A stretch of 64,000 bases of DNA from Kitasatospora sp044457565 (GCF_044457565.1 NZ_JBITGZ010000003.1:186001-250000), one strand, 5' to 3'; counted from the stretch's first letter, positions 16,717 to 25,966 are shown. Numbers and translations: made by a program. Notes: generated by a model from the letters alone, not told the origin.

Positions 16717-18129
16717 ATGGGTGACGAGCGGTCCAGGACGAACGATCAGGACTACCGGGTCGAACACGACTCGATGGGTGAGGTGCGGGTGCCGGCGGCC
16801 GCCAAGTGGCGGGCGCAGACGCAGCGGGCGGTGGAGAACTTCCCGGTGTCCGGCCAGCGGCTGGAGCGGGCGCACATCGCGGCGCTGGCCCGGATCAAGG
16901 CGGCCGCGGCGCGGGTGAACGCCCGGCTGGGCGTGCTGGACGAGGGGACGGCGGGCGCTATCGTGGCGGCGGCCGAGGAGGTGGCGGCGGGGCGCTGGGA
17001 CGGCGAGTTCCCGGTGGACGTGTTCCAGACCGGCTCCGGGACGTCCTCCAACATGAACGCCAACGAGGTGATCGCGACCCTGGCGACGGAGCGGCTGGGG
17101 AGCCCGGTGCACCCCAACGACCACGTCAACGCCAGCCAGTCGTCCAACGACGTCTTCCCGTCCTCGATCCACATCGCGGCGACGGCGGCCGTCACGCACG
17201 ACCTGATCCCGGCGCTGGAGCACCTGGCGGAGGCGCTGGAGCGCAAGGCGGCGGAGTTCGCCGAGGTCGTGAAGTCGGGCCGGACGCACCTGATGGACGC
17301 CACGCCCGTCACCCTGGGCCAGGAGTTCGGCGGGTACGCGGCCCAGGTCAGGTACGGGCGGGAGCGGCTGCTCTCGGCCCTGCCCCGGGTCGCCGAACTG
17401 CCGCTCGGCGGTACGGCCGTCGGGACGGGCATCAATACCCCGCCGGGGTTCGCGGCGGCGGTGATCGCGGAGGTCGCGCGGGAGACGGGCCTGCCGCTGA
17501 CGGAGGCGCGGGACCACTTCGAGGCGCAGGGCGCCCGGGACGGCCTGGTGGAGCTGAGCGGCCAGCTGCGGACGATCGCGGTGGGCTTCACCAAGATCGC
17601 GAACGATCTGCGCTGGATGGGCTCCGGCCCGCGCACGGGCCTGGCGGAGATCAACCTGCCGGACCTCCAGCCCGGTTCGTCGATCATGCCGGGCAAGGTG
17701 AACCCGGTGCTGCCCGAGGTGGTGCTGATGGTCGCCGCACAGGTGATCGGCAACGACGGCACGGTCACGCTCGCCGGGGCGAGCGGCAACTTCGAGCTGA
17801 ACGTGATGCTGCCGGTGATCGCTCGCAATGTACTGGAGTCGGTGCGGCTGCTGGCCAACAGCGCCCGTCTGCTGGCGGACCGCACCGTGGACGGCATCAC
17901 GGCCAACGTCGCGCGGGCCCGGGAGTACGCGGAGTCCTCACCCTCCGTCGTGACGCCGCTGAACCGCTACATCGGCTACGAGGAGGCCGCGAAGGTGGCC
18001 AAGCAGGCGCTGGCCGAGCGGAAGACCATCCGCCAGGTGGTGCTGGAGCGGGGCTACCTCGACCAGGGGAAGCTGACGGAGCAGCAGCTCGACGAGGCAC
18101 TGGACGTGCTGCGGATGACCCGCCCGTAG
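16717..18129 (+). CDS. fumC: Fumarate hydratase, class II
   Basis: A 470-residue class II fumarase that interconverts fumarate and malate in the TCA cycle. It has the superfamily signature GSSIMPGKVNP at 320-330, the substrate motifs GSGTSSNMN (107-114) and GRTHLMDATP (188-197), and the full family length. AGGAGG lies 11 bases before the ATG. Aspartase is a close relative, but the motif set and length fit fumarase. It is a single-gene unit followed by a strong hairpin. Confidence 0.95.
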   Translation: MGDERSRTNDQDYRVEHDSMGEVRVPAAAKWRAQTQRAVENFPVSGQRLERAHIAALARIKAAAARVNARLGVLDEGTAGAIVAAAEEVAAGRWDGEFPVDVFQTGSGTSSNMNANEVIATLATERLGSPVHPNDHVNASQSSNDVFPSSIHIAATAAVTHDLIPALEHLAEALERKAAEFAEVVKSGRTHLMDATPVTLGQEFGGYAAQVRYGRERLLSALPRVAELPLGGTAVGTGINTPPGFAAAVIAEVARETGLPLTEARDHFEAQGARDGLVELSGQLRTIAVGFTKIANDLRWMGSGPRTGLAEINLPDLQPGSSIMPGKVNPVLPEVVLMVAAQVIGNDGTVTLAGASGNFELNVMLPVIARNVLESVRLLANSARLLADRTVDGITANVARAREYAESSPSVVTPLNRYIGYEEAAKVAKQALAERKTIRQVVLERGYLDQGKLTEQQLDEALDVLRMTRP

Positions 18130-18141
18130 CGGCGGGCAGCG

Positions 18142-18175
18142 CGAGGGCCGGCACGTCGTCGCGTGCCGGCCCTCG
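18142..18175 (+). terminator. Terminator after fumC
   Basis: A 14-base perfect stem (18142-18155 with 18162-18175), 6-base loop, followed by the T-rich TTCTTTC. Confidence 0.88.
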
Positions 18176-18203
18176 TTCTTTCGGATCGGTCGGAGTTCGG
18201 GTT

Positions 18204-18266
18204 GTTCCGAGCTCAGGTGTTCGGAGCTCGGGTTGTTCGGAGCTCTGCTTGTTCGGAGCTGGGGCT
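18204..18266. repeat. Short imperfect tandem repeat
   Basis: Four copies of a 15-16 base unit built on GTTCGGAGCT begin at 18204, 18219, 18235 and 18251; the first has one change (GTTCCGAGCT). It lies in the intergenic space after fumC and encodes nothing evident. Confidence 0.7.
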
Positions 18267-18283
18267 CGCCGTGCCCCGTCCGG

Positions 18284-18739
18284 TCATCCTCCGCTTCGGC
18301 GGCTCATCCTGCTGCCCGGCAGCGCCATGGCGATGGCCGCGAGGGCGAGGCAGGTCATCACGCCTCCGGTGATCACGTTGGTGAGGATCGTCCGCTGGAC
18401 GGCCATGTCACCGACGGTCCACCACGGCGCGAGCATCGTCCAGACGCCGATCGCCAGGCAGGCCCAGGCCCGCGCATGGGTGCGCTCGAAGGCCGAGCCG
18501 TAGCCGCCCATCAGTGCGGCGAAGCCGAGACCGAGAATCAGGTTGTTGATCGTCAGGGGAAGGAAGCCGAAGAAGGCGAAGCCGACCACCCATGGGGAGA
18601 TCGCGAGGAAGAGACCGGCGCAGATGGCCGCCGCCTCGACCCCCTGCCCACCGGTGGTGGACGTGACCTGCTCGGCGTGTTCACGCAATGCCAGGATGTC
18701 CGGATGGTGTTCCATACCCGTCGGTAGCTGGGTCGACAC
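18284..18739 (-). CDS. SPW-repeat membrane protein
   Basis: A 151-residue integral membrane protein with four hydrophobic helices and two copies of the SPW motif (ISPWVVGF and its counterpart LAPWWTVG), the mark of SPW-repeat proteins of bacteria. The soluble N-terminus holds EHHPDILALREHAEQV. I choose the GTG at 18739, which has GAGGAGG eight bases upstream; the ATG at 18715 would remove eight residues. Function of the family is unknown. Confidence 0.85.
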   Translation of the reverse strand: MSTQLPTGMEHHPDILALREHAEQVTSTTGGQGVEAAAICAGLFLAISPWVVGFAFFGFLPLTINNLILGLGFAALMGGYGSAFERTHARAWACLAIGVWTMLAPWWTVGDMAVQRTILTNVITGGVMTCLALAAIAMALPGSRMSRRSGG

Positions 18740-18831
18740 CGGGACCACCTCCTCGAGTTGGGGACCATGGCAGACGCATGCTCGATACCCATTCTGAACC
18801 CGATATCACCCGTTCGCGAGGATTGTCCTTA

Positions 18832-19890
18832 TTAATTTCTTACACCCAGGAATCGCCCGACATCGGCGACCTCCTCCTCGACCGCCGGGCGCAGCGACGA
18901 CGGCAGCCGACCGAAGGGCTCCACGAGCACCTGCACCCCCTCCCGCCGCCAGGTGCCCAGCACCCGGCCGTCCACCACCAGGGCCGGACGGATCACCCCG
19001 CCCCCGGCGTTGATCCGCGCGGCACGGGACGGATCCAGCATCAGATCGCGGCTGCGATAGCCCAGCAGGTACGTGTCGTACGGACCGAGCAGCCGTACCA
19101 GCGGCGGACCCGGCGGCGGTGGGGCCGCCCCGGGGGCGGCGTACAGCCCCGGGGCCGCCTCGGTCAGCCCGGCCGCCTCGAAGCCCCGCCGGGCGGCCGC
19201 CCGGGTGAGCCCCGACCAGGCGGCGAAGTCCGCCGGAGCGGCCGGGCCGAAGGCGGCGGCATAGCGGCGCGCGAGCTCGGCGAGCGCCTGCGCGCCGTCG
19301 AGTTCACGGCCACCGGCCGGCAGCGGCCGGTATCCGGGCTCACGCGGGGACACCTCGCCACCCCGGCAGAGCACGCCGTGGGCGGCGGCGTACGCCATCA
19401 GGTGGGCGGGGGCCTGGCCGCTCGGCTCGACGGCCACACCCCGGGCCCGCAGCCCGGCGATCAGGTCGGCTCGGCTGCGGGGCTCGTCGAGCAGCGCGGG
19501 CAGGGCCGCCAGCGCCTCGGCGCAGACCCGCGCGGTCAGACCGAGCTCGCGCCGCCGGCGTTCACCGGCGGAGAGGTTGCGCTCCCCGAAGAGGCCCAGC
19601 AGCCAGCCGGCGTCCTGCGCCGGCACCAGGTGCAGGGTGTTGCGCATCAGCCAGGTGGAGACCACCTCCCCCGCCTCGTAGGCCTGTCGCAGCTTCTCCG
19701 GGCCGCGCAGCCCGCGGGCCCGCAGGGCCGGCCCGACGGCCGGGCCGTCCTGCGCCTGAAGCCCCGCCGAGCGGCGGGCGATCTCCGCCACCCCGTGGGC
19801 CGCGCCGGCGAACTGCGCGTGCATCCGCCACCGCAGCAGGTCCGCGTCCTCGATCACGTCAGCCGTCGCCTCAGCCCTCACGTCAGCCAT
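18832..19890 (-). CDS. Winged-helix DNA-binding domain protein (HTH_42-like)
   Basis: A 352-residue cytoplasmic protein with the actinobacterial pattern RSAGLQAQDGP (residues 30-50), WLMRNTLHLVP, then PYDTYLLGYRSRDLML and a GTWRREG-VQVLVEPFGRL ending. Proteins of this type carry tandem winged-helix folds and relate to the YcaQ/AlkZ DNA glycosylase group. The Gln-x-Asp motif QAQD near residue 46 is where AlkZ has its catalytic QxQ/QxD, so base-excision activity is possible. It starts at the ATG at 19890; the same frame stays open far upstream without meaning. Confidence 0.78.
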   Translation of the reverse strand: MADVRAEATADVIEDADLLRWRMHAQFAGAAHGVAEIARRSAGLQAQDGPAVGPALRARGLRGPEKLRQAYEAGEVVSTWLMRNTLHLVPAQDAGWLLGLFGERNLSAGERRRRELGLTARVCAEALAALPALLDEPRSRADLIAGLRARGVAVEPSGQAPAHLMAYAAAHGVLCRGGEVSPREPGYRPLPAGGRELDGAQALAELARRYAAAFGPAAPADFAAWSGLTRAAARRGFEAAGLTEAAPGLYAAPGAAPPPPGPPLVRLLGPYDTYLLGYRSRDLMLDPSRAARINAGGGVIRPALVVDGRVLGTWRREGVQVLVEPFGRLPSSLRPAVEEEVADVGRFLGVRN

Positions 19891-20044
19891 TGTGGCCGCG
19901 CCGGCGCGCTCCGTCCCGATCCTCGCCTCGATTCGGCACGACGGTCGACGATCCCCCGCGATCCCCGCGATCCCCCGCGCTGCGGCGCGGCCGCGCCCGA
20001 TCGGACGGCGTGAGCTGCGTCTCAGCCCGGGCAGGCGCCATTGC

Positions 20045-20064
20045 CTATGCAACTCGTTGCATAG
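20045..20064. promoter_or_regulatory. PadR-type operator
   Basis: CTATGCAAC, TC, GTTGCATAG: a perfect 9-base dyad with a 2-base spacer, 12 bases before the padR start. This is the usual kind of site for PadR autorepression. It would also control the acyl-CoA-dehydrogenase-like gene downstream. Confidence 0.8.
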
Positions 20065-20076
20065 CAGGATGCGGGT

Positions 20077-20619
20077 ATGGCACTTGAGCACGCGATCCTC
20101 GTCTCCCTGCTGGAGCAGCCCGGATCCGGCTACGAGCTGGCCCGGCGCTTCGACCGCTCGATCGGGCGGTTCTGGACCGCCACCCACCAGCAGATCTACC
20201 GCGTGCTGCGGCGGATGGAGGCGGACGGCTGGATCGCCGCCGAGGAGATCGCCCAGGACGGGCGGCCGGACAAGAAGGTCTACTCGGCCGCCGGACCCGG
20301 CCGGGCCGCGCTGGCCGGCTGGCTGCGCGAGCCCGTCGAGCCGGAGACCGTCCGGCACGAGCTGGCCGTCAAGATCCGCGCGGCGGCCTTCGACGACCCG
20401 GCTGCCCTGATCTCCGAGGTGGAACGCCACCGCGAGAGCCACGCCGCGTTGCTCGCCCGCTACCTGGCCGGCGAACAGCGCGACTTCCCCTCCCCCGGAT
20501 CGCTCGACGCCCGGCAGCAGCTCCAGCACGTGGTGCTGCGCGGCGGCATCGAGTACGAGCGGATGACCCTCGCCTGGCTGGACGACGTGCTCGCCACCCT
20601 GCACCGACTCGGCAACTGA
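20077..20619 (+). CDS. PadR-family transcriptional regulator
   Basis: A 180-residue repressor with the N-terminal PadR winged helix (SGYELARRFDRS, HQQIYRVLRRMEADGWI, GRPDKKVYS) and a C-terminal Vir-like dimerisation helix bundle. It begins just after a perfect dyad and is followed after 27 bases by an acyl-CoA-dehydrogenase-like gene on the same strand. Autoregulation together with that gene is the simplest reading. Inducer unknown; aromatic acids or drugs are common for the family. Confidence 0.9.
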   Translation: MALEHAILVSLLEQPGSGYELARRFDRSIGRFWTATHQQIYRVLRRMEADGWIAAEEIAQDGRPDKKVYSAAGPGRAALAGWLREPVEPETVRHELAVKIRAAAFDDPAALISEVERHRESHAALLARYLAGEQRDFPSPGSLDARQQLQHVVLRGGIEYERMTLAWLDDVLATLHRLGN

Positions 20620-20646
20620 CCCTCCATCACCCTCAGGGAAGCCACC

Positions 20647-22347
20647 ATGCTCTTCAACCCTCGTACGTACGACCCCGTGCAGTTCGACGAGCCGACCCGC
20701 CGGCTGCTGCGCGCCACCGTCGACTGGTTCGAATCGCGTGGCAAGAAGGCGCTGATCGACACCTACATCGACCGCTCCTGGTACGCCGACTTCCTGGAGT
20801 TCGCCGCCAAGGAGGGCCTGTTCGCGGAGTTCCTGACGCCCTCCTCGGCCGCCGCGGACAAGCGCTGGGACACCGCCAGGATCGCCGAGCTGAACGAGAT
20901 CCTGGGCTTCTACGGCCTCGGCTACTGGTACACCTGGCAGGTCACCATCCTGGGCCTCGGCCCGGTCTGGCAGAGCGAGAACGAGGCCGTCCGGGCCCGC
21001 GCCGCCCAGCTGCTGAGCGAGGGTCACGTGATGGCCTTCGGGCTGTCCGAGCGCACCCACGGCGCGGACATCTACTCCACCGACATGATCCTCACCCCCG
21101 ACGGCGAGGGCGGCTTCACCGCCAGCGGCTCCAAGTACTACATCGGCAACGGCAACGTCGCCGGCCTGGTGTCGGTCTTCGGGCGCCGCTCGGACGTCGA
21201 GGGCCCGGAGGGCTACGTCTTCTTCGCCGCCGACAGCCGGCACGAGGCGTACCACCTGGTCAAGAACGTGGTCAACGCGCAGATGTACGTCAGCGAGTTC
21301 CGCCTGGACGAGTACCCGGTGCACGCCGAGGACGTGCTGCACACCGGCAAGGCCGCCTTCGACGCCGCGCTGAACACCGTCAACGTCGGCAAGTTCAACC
21401 TCTGCACCGCCTCGATCGGCATCTGCGAGCACGCGATGTACGAGGCCGTCACCCACGCCCACAACCGGGTGCTGTACGGCAAGAAGGTCACCGACTTCCC
21501 GCACGTGCGCCGCGAGCTGACCGACGCCTACGCGCGCCTGGTCGCCATGAAGCTGTTCAGCGACCGCGCGGTGGACTACTTCCGCTCCGCCTCGCCCGAG
21601 GACCGCCGCTACCTGCTGTTCAACCCGATGACCAAGATGAAGGTCACCACCGAGGGCGAGAAGGTCATCGACCTGATGTGGGACGTCATCGCGGCCAAGG
21701 GCTTCGAGGCGGACACCTACTTCGAGAAGGCCGCCAAGGACATCCGCGGCCTGCCGAAGCTGGAGGGCACCGTCCACGTCAACCTGGCACTGATCCTCAA
21801 GTTCATGGGCAACTACCTGTTCAACCCGGCCGAGTACGCGCCGGTGCCCAGCCGCCCGGACGCCGCCGACGACGAGTTCCTGTTCCGGCAGGGCCCGGCC
21901 CGGGGCCTGGGCGCGATCCGGTTCCACGACTGGCGCACCGCGTACGACGCGCACGCGCACATCCCCAACGTGGCCCGCTTCCGCGAGCAGGCCGACGGGC
22001 TCTGCGCGCTGCTCGCCGCGCACGCGCCGAGCGCCGAGCAGCAGCAGGACCTGGACTTCCTGCTCTCGCTCGGGCAGCTCTTCGCGCTGGTGGTCTACGG
22101 CCACCTGGTGCTGGAGCAGGCCGAGCTGACCGGCCTGGACACCGACGTACTGGACGAGATCTTCGACGTGCTGGTGCGGGACTTCTCCACCCACGCCACC
22201 GAGATGCACGGCAAGTCCGGGGCCACCGAGGCGCAGGCCGCCTGGGCGCTGGCGCACCTGCGCCGTCCGGTGGCGGACGAGGCACGCTCGGCGCGGGTCT
22301 GGGCCCGGGTCGAGGAGCTGTCCGGCGCGTACGAGATGCGGGCCTGA
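20647..22347 (+). CDS. Acyl-CoA-dehydrogenase-like flavoprotein, long form
   Basis: A 566-residue protein. The ACAD core spans about residues 60-400, with FGLSERTHGADIYSTD matching the flavin-side motif, and the C-terminal helical extension (about 440-566) is longer than in ordinary ACADs. The usual YEGT catalytic motif is not visible; LPKLEGTVHVNLALIL near residue 380 occupies that place and its Glu may be the base. It is cotranscribed with padR. Substrate unknown; by length it resembles the long-form ACAD group rather than the 380-residue type. Confidence 0.8.
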   Translation: MLFNPRTYDPVQFDEPTRRLLRATVDWFESRGKKALIDTYIDRSWYADFLEFAAKEGLFAEFLTPSSAAADKRWDTARIAELNEILGFYGLGYWYTWQVTILGLGPVWQSENEAVRARAAQLLSEGHVMAFGLSERTHGADIYSTDMILTPDGEGGFTASGSKYYIGNGNVAGLVSVFGRRSDVEGPEGYVFFAADSRHEAYHLVKNVVNAQMYVSEFRLDEYPVHAEDVLHTGKAAFDAALNTVNVGKFNLCTASIGICEHAMYEAVTHAHNRVLYGKKVTDFPHVRRELTDAYARLVAMKLFSDRAVDYFRSASPEDRRYLLFNPMTKMKVTTEGEKVIDLMWDVIAAKGFEADTYFEKAAKDIRGLPKLEGTVHVNLALILKFMGNYLFNPAEYAPVPSRPDAADDEFLFRQGPARGLGAIRFHDWRTAYDAHAHIPNVARFREQADGLCALLAAHAPSAEQQQDLDFLLSLGQLFALVVYGHLVLEQAELTGLDTDVLDEIFDVLVRDFSTHATEMHGKSGATEAQAAWALAHLRRPVADEARSARVWARVEELSGAYEMRA

Positions 22348-22352
22348 CAGCA

Positions 22353-22390
22353 CCGTGCGGGGTGCGGCCGCCGGGCCGCATCCCGCACGG
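22353..22390. terminator. Bidirectional hairpin terminator
   Basis: A 17-base stem (22353-22369 with 22374-22390) with one G-T pair and a 4-base loop, between convergent genes. Confidence 0.85.
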
Positions 22391-22454
22391 GGTTTCACTC
22401 ACCGGCCCCCGGTGCCCGCCGGCACGCGGCGGGCCCAGAGGCTCGGAGAGAGGC

Positions 22455-23819
22455 TCAGAAGGTGAGCTTCCAGCTGTCGAGGTAGCCGGTGTCCTGCGAG
22501 GCCACGTCCTGCACCCGCAGCTTCCAGGTGCCGTTGGCGACCTCGCCGGAGGCGTTGACGGTGAACGTGGCGACCACGTTGTCCGCCGAGTCGTTGCCGC
22601 TGAAGTCCTTGACCCGGTACGTGCTGCCGTCCGGCGCCACCAGGTCGATGACCAGGTCGCCGCGCCAGGTGTGCTTGACGTCCACGCCGACCTTGAGCGT
22701 GGCCGGGGCGTTGCCCGTGCGGCCCGTGACGGTGATCGGCGACTCGATCGGCGGGGCCGCGTCGGGGATCGCGAAGTCGGTGGTGTTCTCGAAGACGGTG
22801 CCCGACGGGGGCGGGGTGCCCTCGGTGGCGAGCGACCAGATCCCGTGGGCGATGGCGTCGCTCATCCGGTCCAGGACCGTGTCGTTGATGTTCGCCGAGG
22901 TGTCGCACGAGGAGTGGTAGCAGCGGTCGAAGGCCTGGCCGGCCGTGCCGCCCCACTTGCTCGCCTGAGCGCTGGTCTTGATGTAGTCGGCGCCGCTGAA
23001 CAGGCCGCCGACCGGTATGCCGGCGTTCTTGAACGGCGCGTGGTCGGAGCGGCCGTCACCCTCGGTCTCCGGCTCGGTGGCGACGCCGAGGCCCGCGAAG
23101 TAGTCCTTGAACAGCGTGTCCAGCGCGGCGTTGTCGTCGTAGACGAAGTAGCCGGGGTTGGGCGAGCCGATCATGTCGAAGTTGAGGTAGGCGTCGATCT
23201 TCGAACGGTCGGCGCCGGTCAGCTTGTTGACGTAGTTCGAGGAGCCGACCATGCCGGCCTCCTCGGTGCCCCACCAGCCGAACCGCACGTGCTTCGCGGG
23301 CTGGAGCCCCGCACGCGAGACGGCGAGGGCGGTCTCCAGGATGCCCGCCGACCCCGAGCCGTCGTCGTTGATGCCGGGCCCGGCCGTGACGGAGTCGAGG
23401 TGGGCGCCGGCCATCACCACGTGCGAGGTGTCGCCGCCGGGCCAGTCGGCTATCAGGTTGTAGCCGGTGGCGCCGCCGTAGCTGTACGTCTGCAGGGTGG
23501 TGGTGTACCCGGCGGCGTCCAACTTGCCCTTGATGTAGTCGACCGAGGCCTTGTAACCGGCCCGGCCGTGGGCGCGGTTGCCGCCGTTGGCGGTGGCGAT
23601 CGACTGGAGCTGCGCAAGGTGCGCCTTGACGTTGGCCACCGGGATGTCCGGTGCCGCCGACCGGCCCGCCACCGGGGCCGGCTGGGCCTGCGCGGCGGGA
23701 GCGAACAGGGCGGGGGTGACCAGGGCGGCGGCGAGTGCCGCGGCCGCGCCGGTCACGAGGGCGGACCGGCGCAGGCCGGATCCGCGCAGGCGGGATCGCC
23801 GCGAGAGGTACTGGGACAC
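22455..23819 (-). CDS. Secreted M28 aminopeptidase with P-domain
   Basis: A 454-residue exported zinc aminopeptidase of the S. griseus aminopeptidase type. It has a long Arg-rich signal peptide (cleavage near QAQP, about residue 47). The di-zinc site is complete: GAHLDSV (His, Asp), GINDDGSGS (bridging Asp), GTEEAGM (catalytic Glu plus ligand), FDMIGS (Asp) and RSDHAPF (His). A C-terminal proprotein-convertase P-domain of about 120 residues starts at TVFENTTDFAIPD. The GTG start at 23819 has GGAG upstream. It frees N-terminal residues from peptides outside the cell; the P-domain may aid folding or binding. Confidence 0.92.
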   Translation of the reverse strand: MSQYLSRRSRLRGSGLRRSALVTGAAAALAAALVTPALFAPAAQAQPAPVAGRSAAPDIPVANVKAHLAQLQSIATANGGNRAHGRAGYKASVDYIKGKLDAAGYTTTLQTYSYGGATGYNLIADWPGGDTSHVVMAGAHLDSVTAGPGINDDGSGSAGILETALAVSRAGLQPAKHVRFGWWGTEEAGMVGSSNYVNKLTGADRSKIDAYLNFDMIGSPNPGYFVYDDNAALDTLFKDYFAGLGVATEPETEGDGRSDHAPFKNAGIPVGGLFSGADYIKTSAQASKWGGTAGQAFDRCYHSSCDTSANINDTVLDRMSDAIAHGIWSLATEGTPPPSGTVFENTTDFAIPDAAPPIESPITVTGRTGNAPATLKVGVDVKHTWRGDLVIDLVAPDGSTYRVKDFSGNDSADNVVATFTVNASGEVANGTWKLRVQDVASQDTGYLDSWKLTF

Positions 23820-24003
23820 TGGGGGCTCCAGATTCTGGTGGGGCAGAACGGAACGCGAGTCGCGCCGCATGGATGAGGTTCGCGGCCCCATCGCACATTT
23901 GACGCGACCATGATGATTCAGCGAAGCAAAGGTTCCGTCAAGAGCCCCGGGAACACGGGCGGAGATCCCCGGCCGCCACCCCGGCCCGGGCGGTGACCCG
24001 GCG

Positions 24004-24456
24004 TCAGTCGCCCAGACCCATGTCCCGGGCGCGGGCCACCGCCTCCGCCCGGGAGGCCACATGGAGCTTCTCGAAGATGTGGGTGACGTGGTTGCGGACG
24101 GTCTTCTCCGCGACCACCAGCTCGCGCGCGATCCGTCGGTTGTCCAGGCCGCGTGCCACCAGATCCAGCACCTCGGCCTCCCGGGAGGTCAGCGCGGGGA
24201 ACATGCTGCCCGCCTCGCGCAGCCTGGCCCCGGCCAGCAGCGAGGTGATCCGGGCGGCGACGTCCGCACCGAAGACCGCCCCGCCCGCGGCGACGGTGCG
24301 TACCGCGTGCAGCACCTCCTCGCGCCCCGCCCCCTTCACCAGATAGCCGCGGGCCCCGGCCTGCAGGGCGGCGAGCAGACTGCCGTCGTCGTCGGCCATG
24401 GTGAGCATCAGCACCGGCACCGGCGGGGTACGGCCCGCGACCGCGCGGTTCGCGGT
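24004..24456 (-). pseudogene. NarL/LuxR-type response regulator, N-terminal half missing
   Basis: The frame holds the second half of a receiver domain (VPVLMLTMADDD, then AGARGYLVKGA with the conserved Lys) and an intact LuxR-type HTH (LTSREAEVLDLVARGLDNRRI, split here as LTSREAEVLDLVARG and DNRRIARELVVAEKTV). Resemblance starts only around 24450. The first ~60-75 residues, including the acidic pocket and the phosphorylated Asp, are absent. The most upstream ATG/GTG is at 24420. The break coincides with the start of an opposite-strand histidine kinase. A truncated HTH protein could still be made; loss by rearrangement is the likely cause. Confidence 0.72.
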
Positions 24457-25966
24457 GTACCTGCACGAGCGGATCGGGGACGTCCAGAACGGCTGCCACT
24501 ACCTGCTCGTCGGCATCGCCGCGGCCGTCCTGCTGGCCCGGCTGCGCGCCGCCGCGCCGCGACCGCGGCGCCACATCGGCGCCCTGCTCCTGATGTACCT
24601 GCTGTTCGCCGCCGCCCAGGTGTTCTACTACTACGAGCACCTGAACCACTACTGGCTCAGCTACAGCCTGTTCACCGCCGCCTCCGCGCTCTGGAGCGTC
24701 GCCCTGGCCCACCTGGTGATCCGCGACGAATCGTGGCGGCTGGACCGGACGGCCCGGCGGATCCTGGCCGGGCTGCTGCTCGCCACCGTCGTCACGGTGG
24801 TCTTCGTCGCGGCCGCCACCGCGCTCTCGCTGCGCCTGCGGCCCGGGCCCGGCGCCGGCCCGCTGCTGCTGATCGCCCTGGTCTTCGCCCTCGGCGCCGG
24901 GATGCCCCGGGCCGCGGGCTGGGCCGTCGGGCTGGTCGACCGGCTCTACTACGGCGACCGCGCCCAGCCGTACCAGGTGCTGCGCACGCTGGCCGGGCGG
25001 ATCAGCCAGGTCCTGGACCCGGCCGAGCTGCCGCACACCCTGTGCGGCACGGTGGCCGAGGAGCTCCGGCTGCCGGGCGTCGCCCTGACCGTGTGCACCC
25101 GGGCCGGCCGGCGGACGCTGGCGACCGTCGGCGCCCCGGACGGGTACCGCCAGGACTTCGAGCTGCTGCACCACGGCGCCCCCATCGGGCAGCTGACGGT
25201 GGGCCTGCGCGGCGGCGAGCAGCTGCTCGACGAGCGCGACACCGACATCCTGCGCTCCCTCGCCGACCAGGCCGCGCCCGCGATCGCCTCACTGCGGTTG
25301 CTGGAGGAACTCCAGGCCAGCCGCGAGCAGATCGTCGCCACCCGCGAGGAGGAACGCCGCCGGCTGCGGCGCGACATCCACGACGGCCTCGGGCCCGTCC
25401 TGGCCGGGCTGCGCCTGCGGGTCGACAACGCCGCGGTCGGCCTGCCGCCGGACACCGGCCTGGCGGACACGCTGCGGGCCGTCTCCGGCGACCTGGGCAT
25501 GGCCATCAAGGAGGTCCGGCGGATCACCGACCGGCTCGGCCCGGCGCCGCTGGGCGAAGTCGGCCTCTCCCGGGCGCTGCGCCAGCTCTGCGAGAGCTTC
25601 ACCGGCGCCCGCCTGGCCGTCGGCGCCGTGCTGGTGCCCGACCGGCTGCCGCAACTGCCTGCGGCGGTCGAGGTCGCGGTGTACCGGATCACCGCGGAGG
25701 CGCTGAACAACGTGCTGCGCCATGCCCGCGCCCGGCGGGCGACGGTGTCCGTCCGGGTCGGCGCGCAGACGCTCACCCTGATCGTCCAGGACGACGGCAT
25801 CGGCTACCGGGCACCGGGCCGCACCCCGGGGACGGGAGCGTCGGGCGTGGGGCTGCGGTCGATGGCCGACCGCGCCGCCGAGATCGGCGGCCACTGCACC
25901 GTCGGCCCGCTGGAGCACGGCACCCGGGTGCACGCCGTCCTGCCCCGCCGGCCCTCGTACGGCTAG
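24398..25966 (+). CDS. Sensor histidine kinase (HisKA_3 type), N-terminus probably truncated
   Basis: The ORF gives 522 residues. About five membrane helices lie between residues 30 and 185, then a GAF-like region (about 200-300), the HisKA_3 phosphoacceptor motif RRDIHDGLGP (about residue 325) and an HATPase_c domain with ALNNVLRHARA, DDGIGY and GVGLRSMADRAAEIGG. Such kinases phosphorylate NarL-type regulators. The first ~15 residues overlap the opposite-strand regulator remnant and look unnatural, so the true start is lost or unclear. Normally kinase and regulator genes lie in the same direction; here they face apart at a sharp junction near 24450. Confidence 0.82.
   Translation: MVSISTGTGGVRPATARFAVYLHERIGDVQNGCHYLLVGIAAAVLLARLRAAAPRPRRHIGALLLMYLLFAAAQVFYYYEHLNHYWLSYSLFTAASALWSVALAHLVIRDESWRLDRTARRILAGLLLATVVTVVFVAAATALSLRLRPGPGAGPLLLIALVFALGAGMPRAAGWAVGLVDRLYYGDRAQPYQVLRTLAGRISQVLDPAELPHTLCGTVAEELRLPGVALTVCTRAGRRTLATVGAPDGYRQDFELLHHGAPIGQLTVGLRGGEQLLDERDTDILRSLADQAAPAIASLRLLEELQASREQIVATREEERRRLRRDIHDGLGPVLAGLRLRVDNAAVGLPPDTGLADTLRAVSGDLGMAIKEVRRITDRLGPAPLGEVGLSRALRQLCESFTGARLAVGAVLVPDRLPQLPAAVEVAVYRITAEALNNVLRHARARRATVSVRVGAQTLTLIVQDDGIGYRAPGRTPGTGASGVGLRSMADRAAEIGGHCTVGPLEHGTRVHAVLPRRPSYG

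Noticed and set aside
18832..22398. Minus-strand frame open for 1188 codons across three genes
   Set aside because: Only the first-strand portion 18832-19890 resembles a protein. The rest mirrors the plus-strand padR and ACAD-like genes, which have proper starts, motifs and codon pattern. Long antisense frames are common at this GC content.
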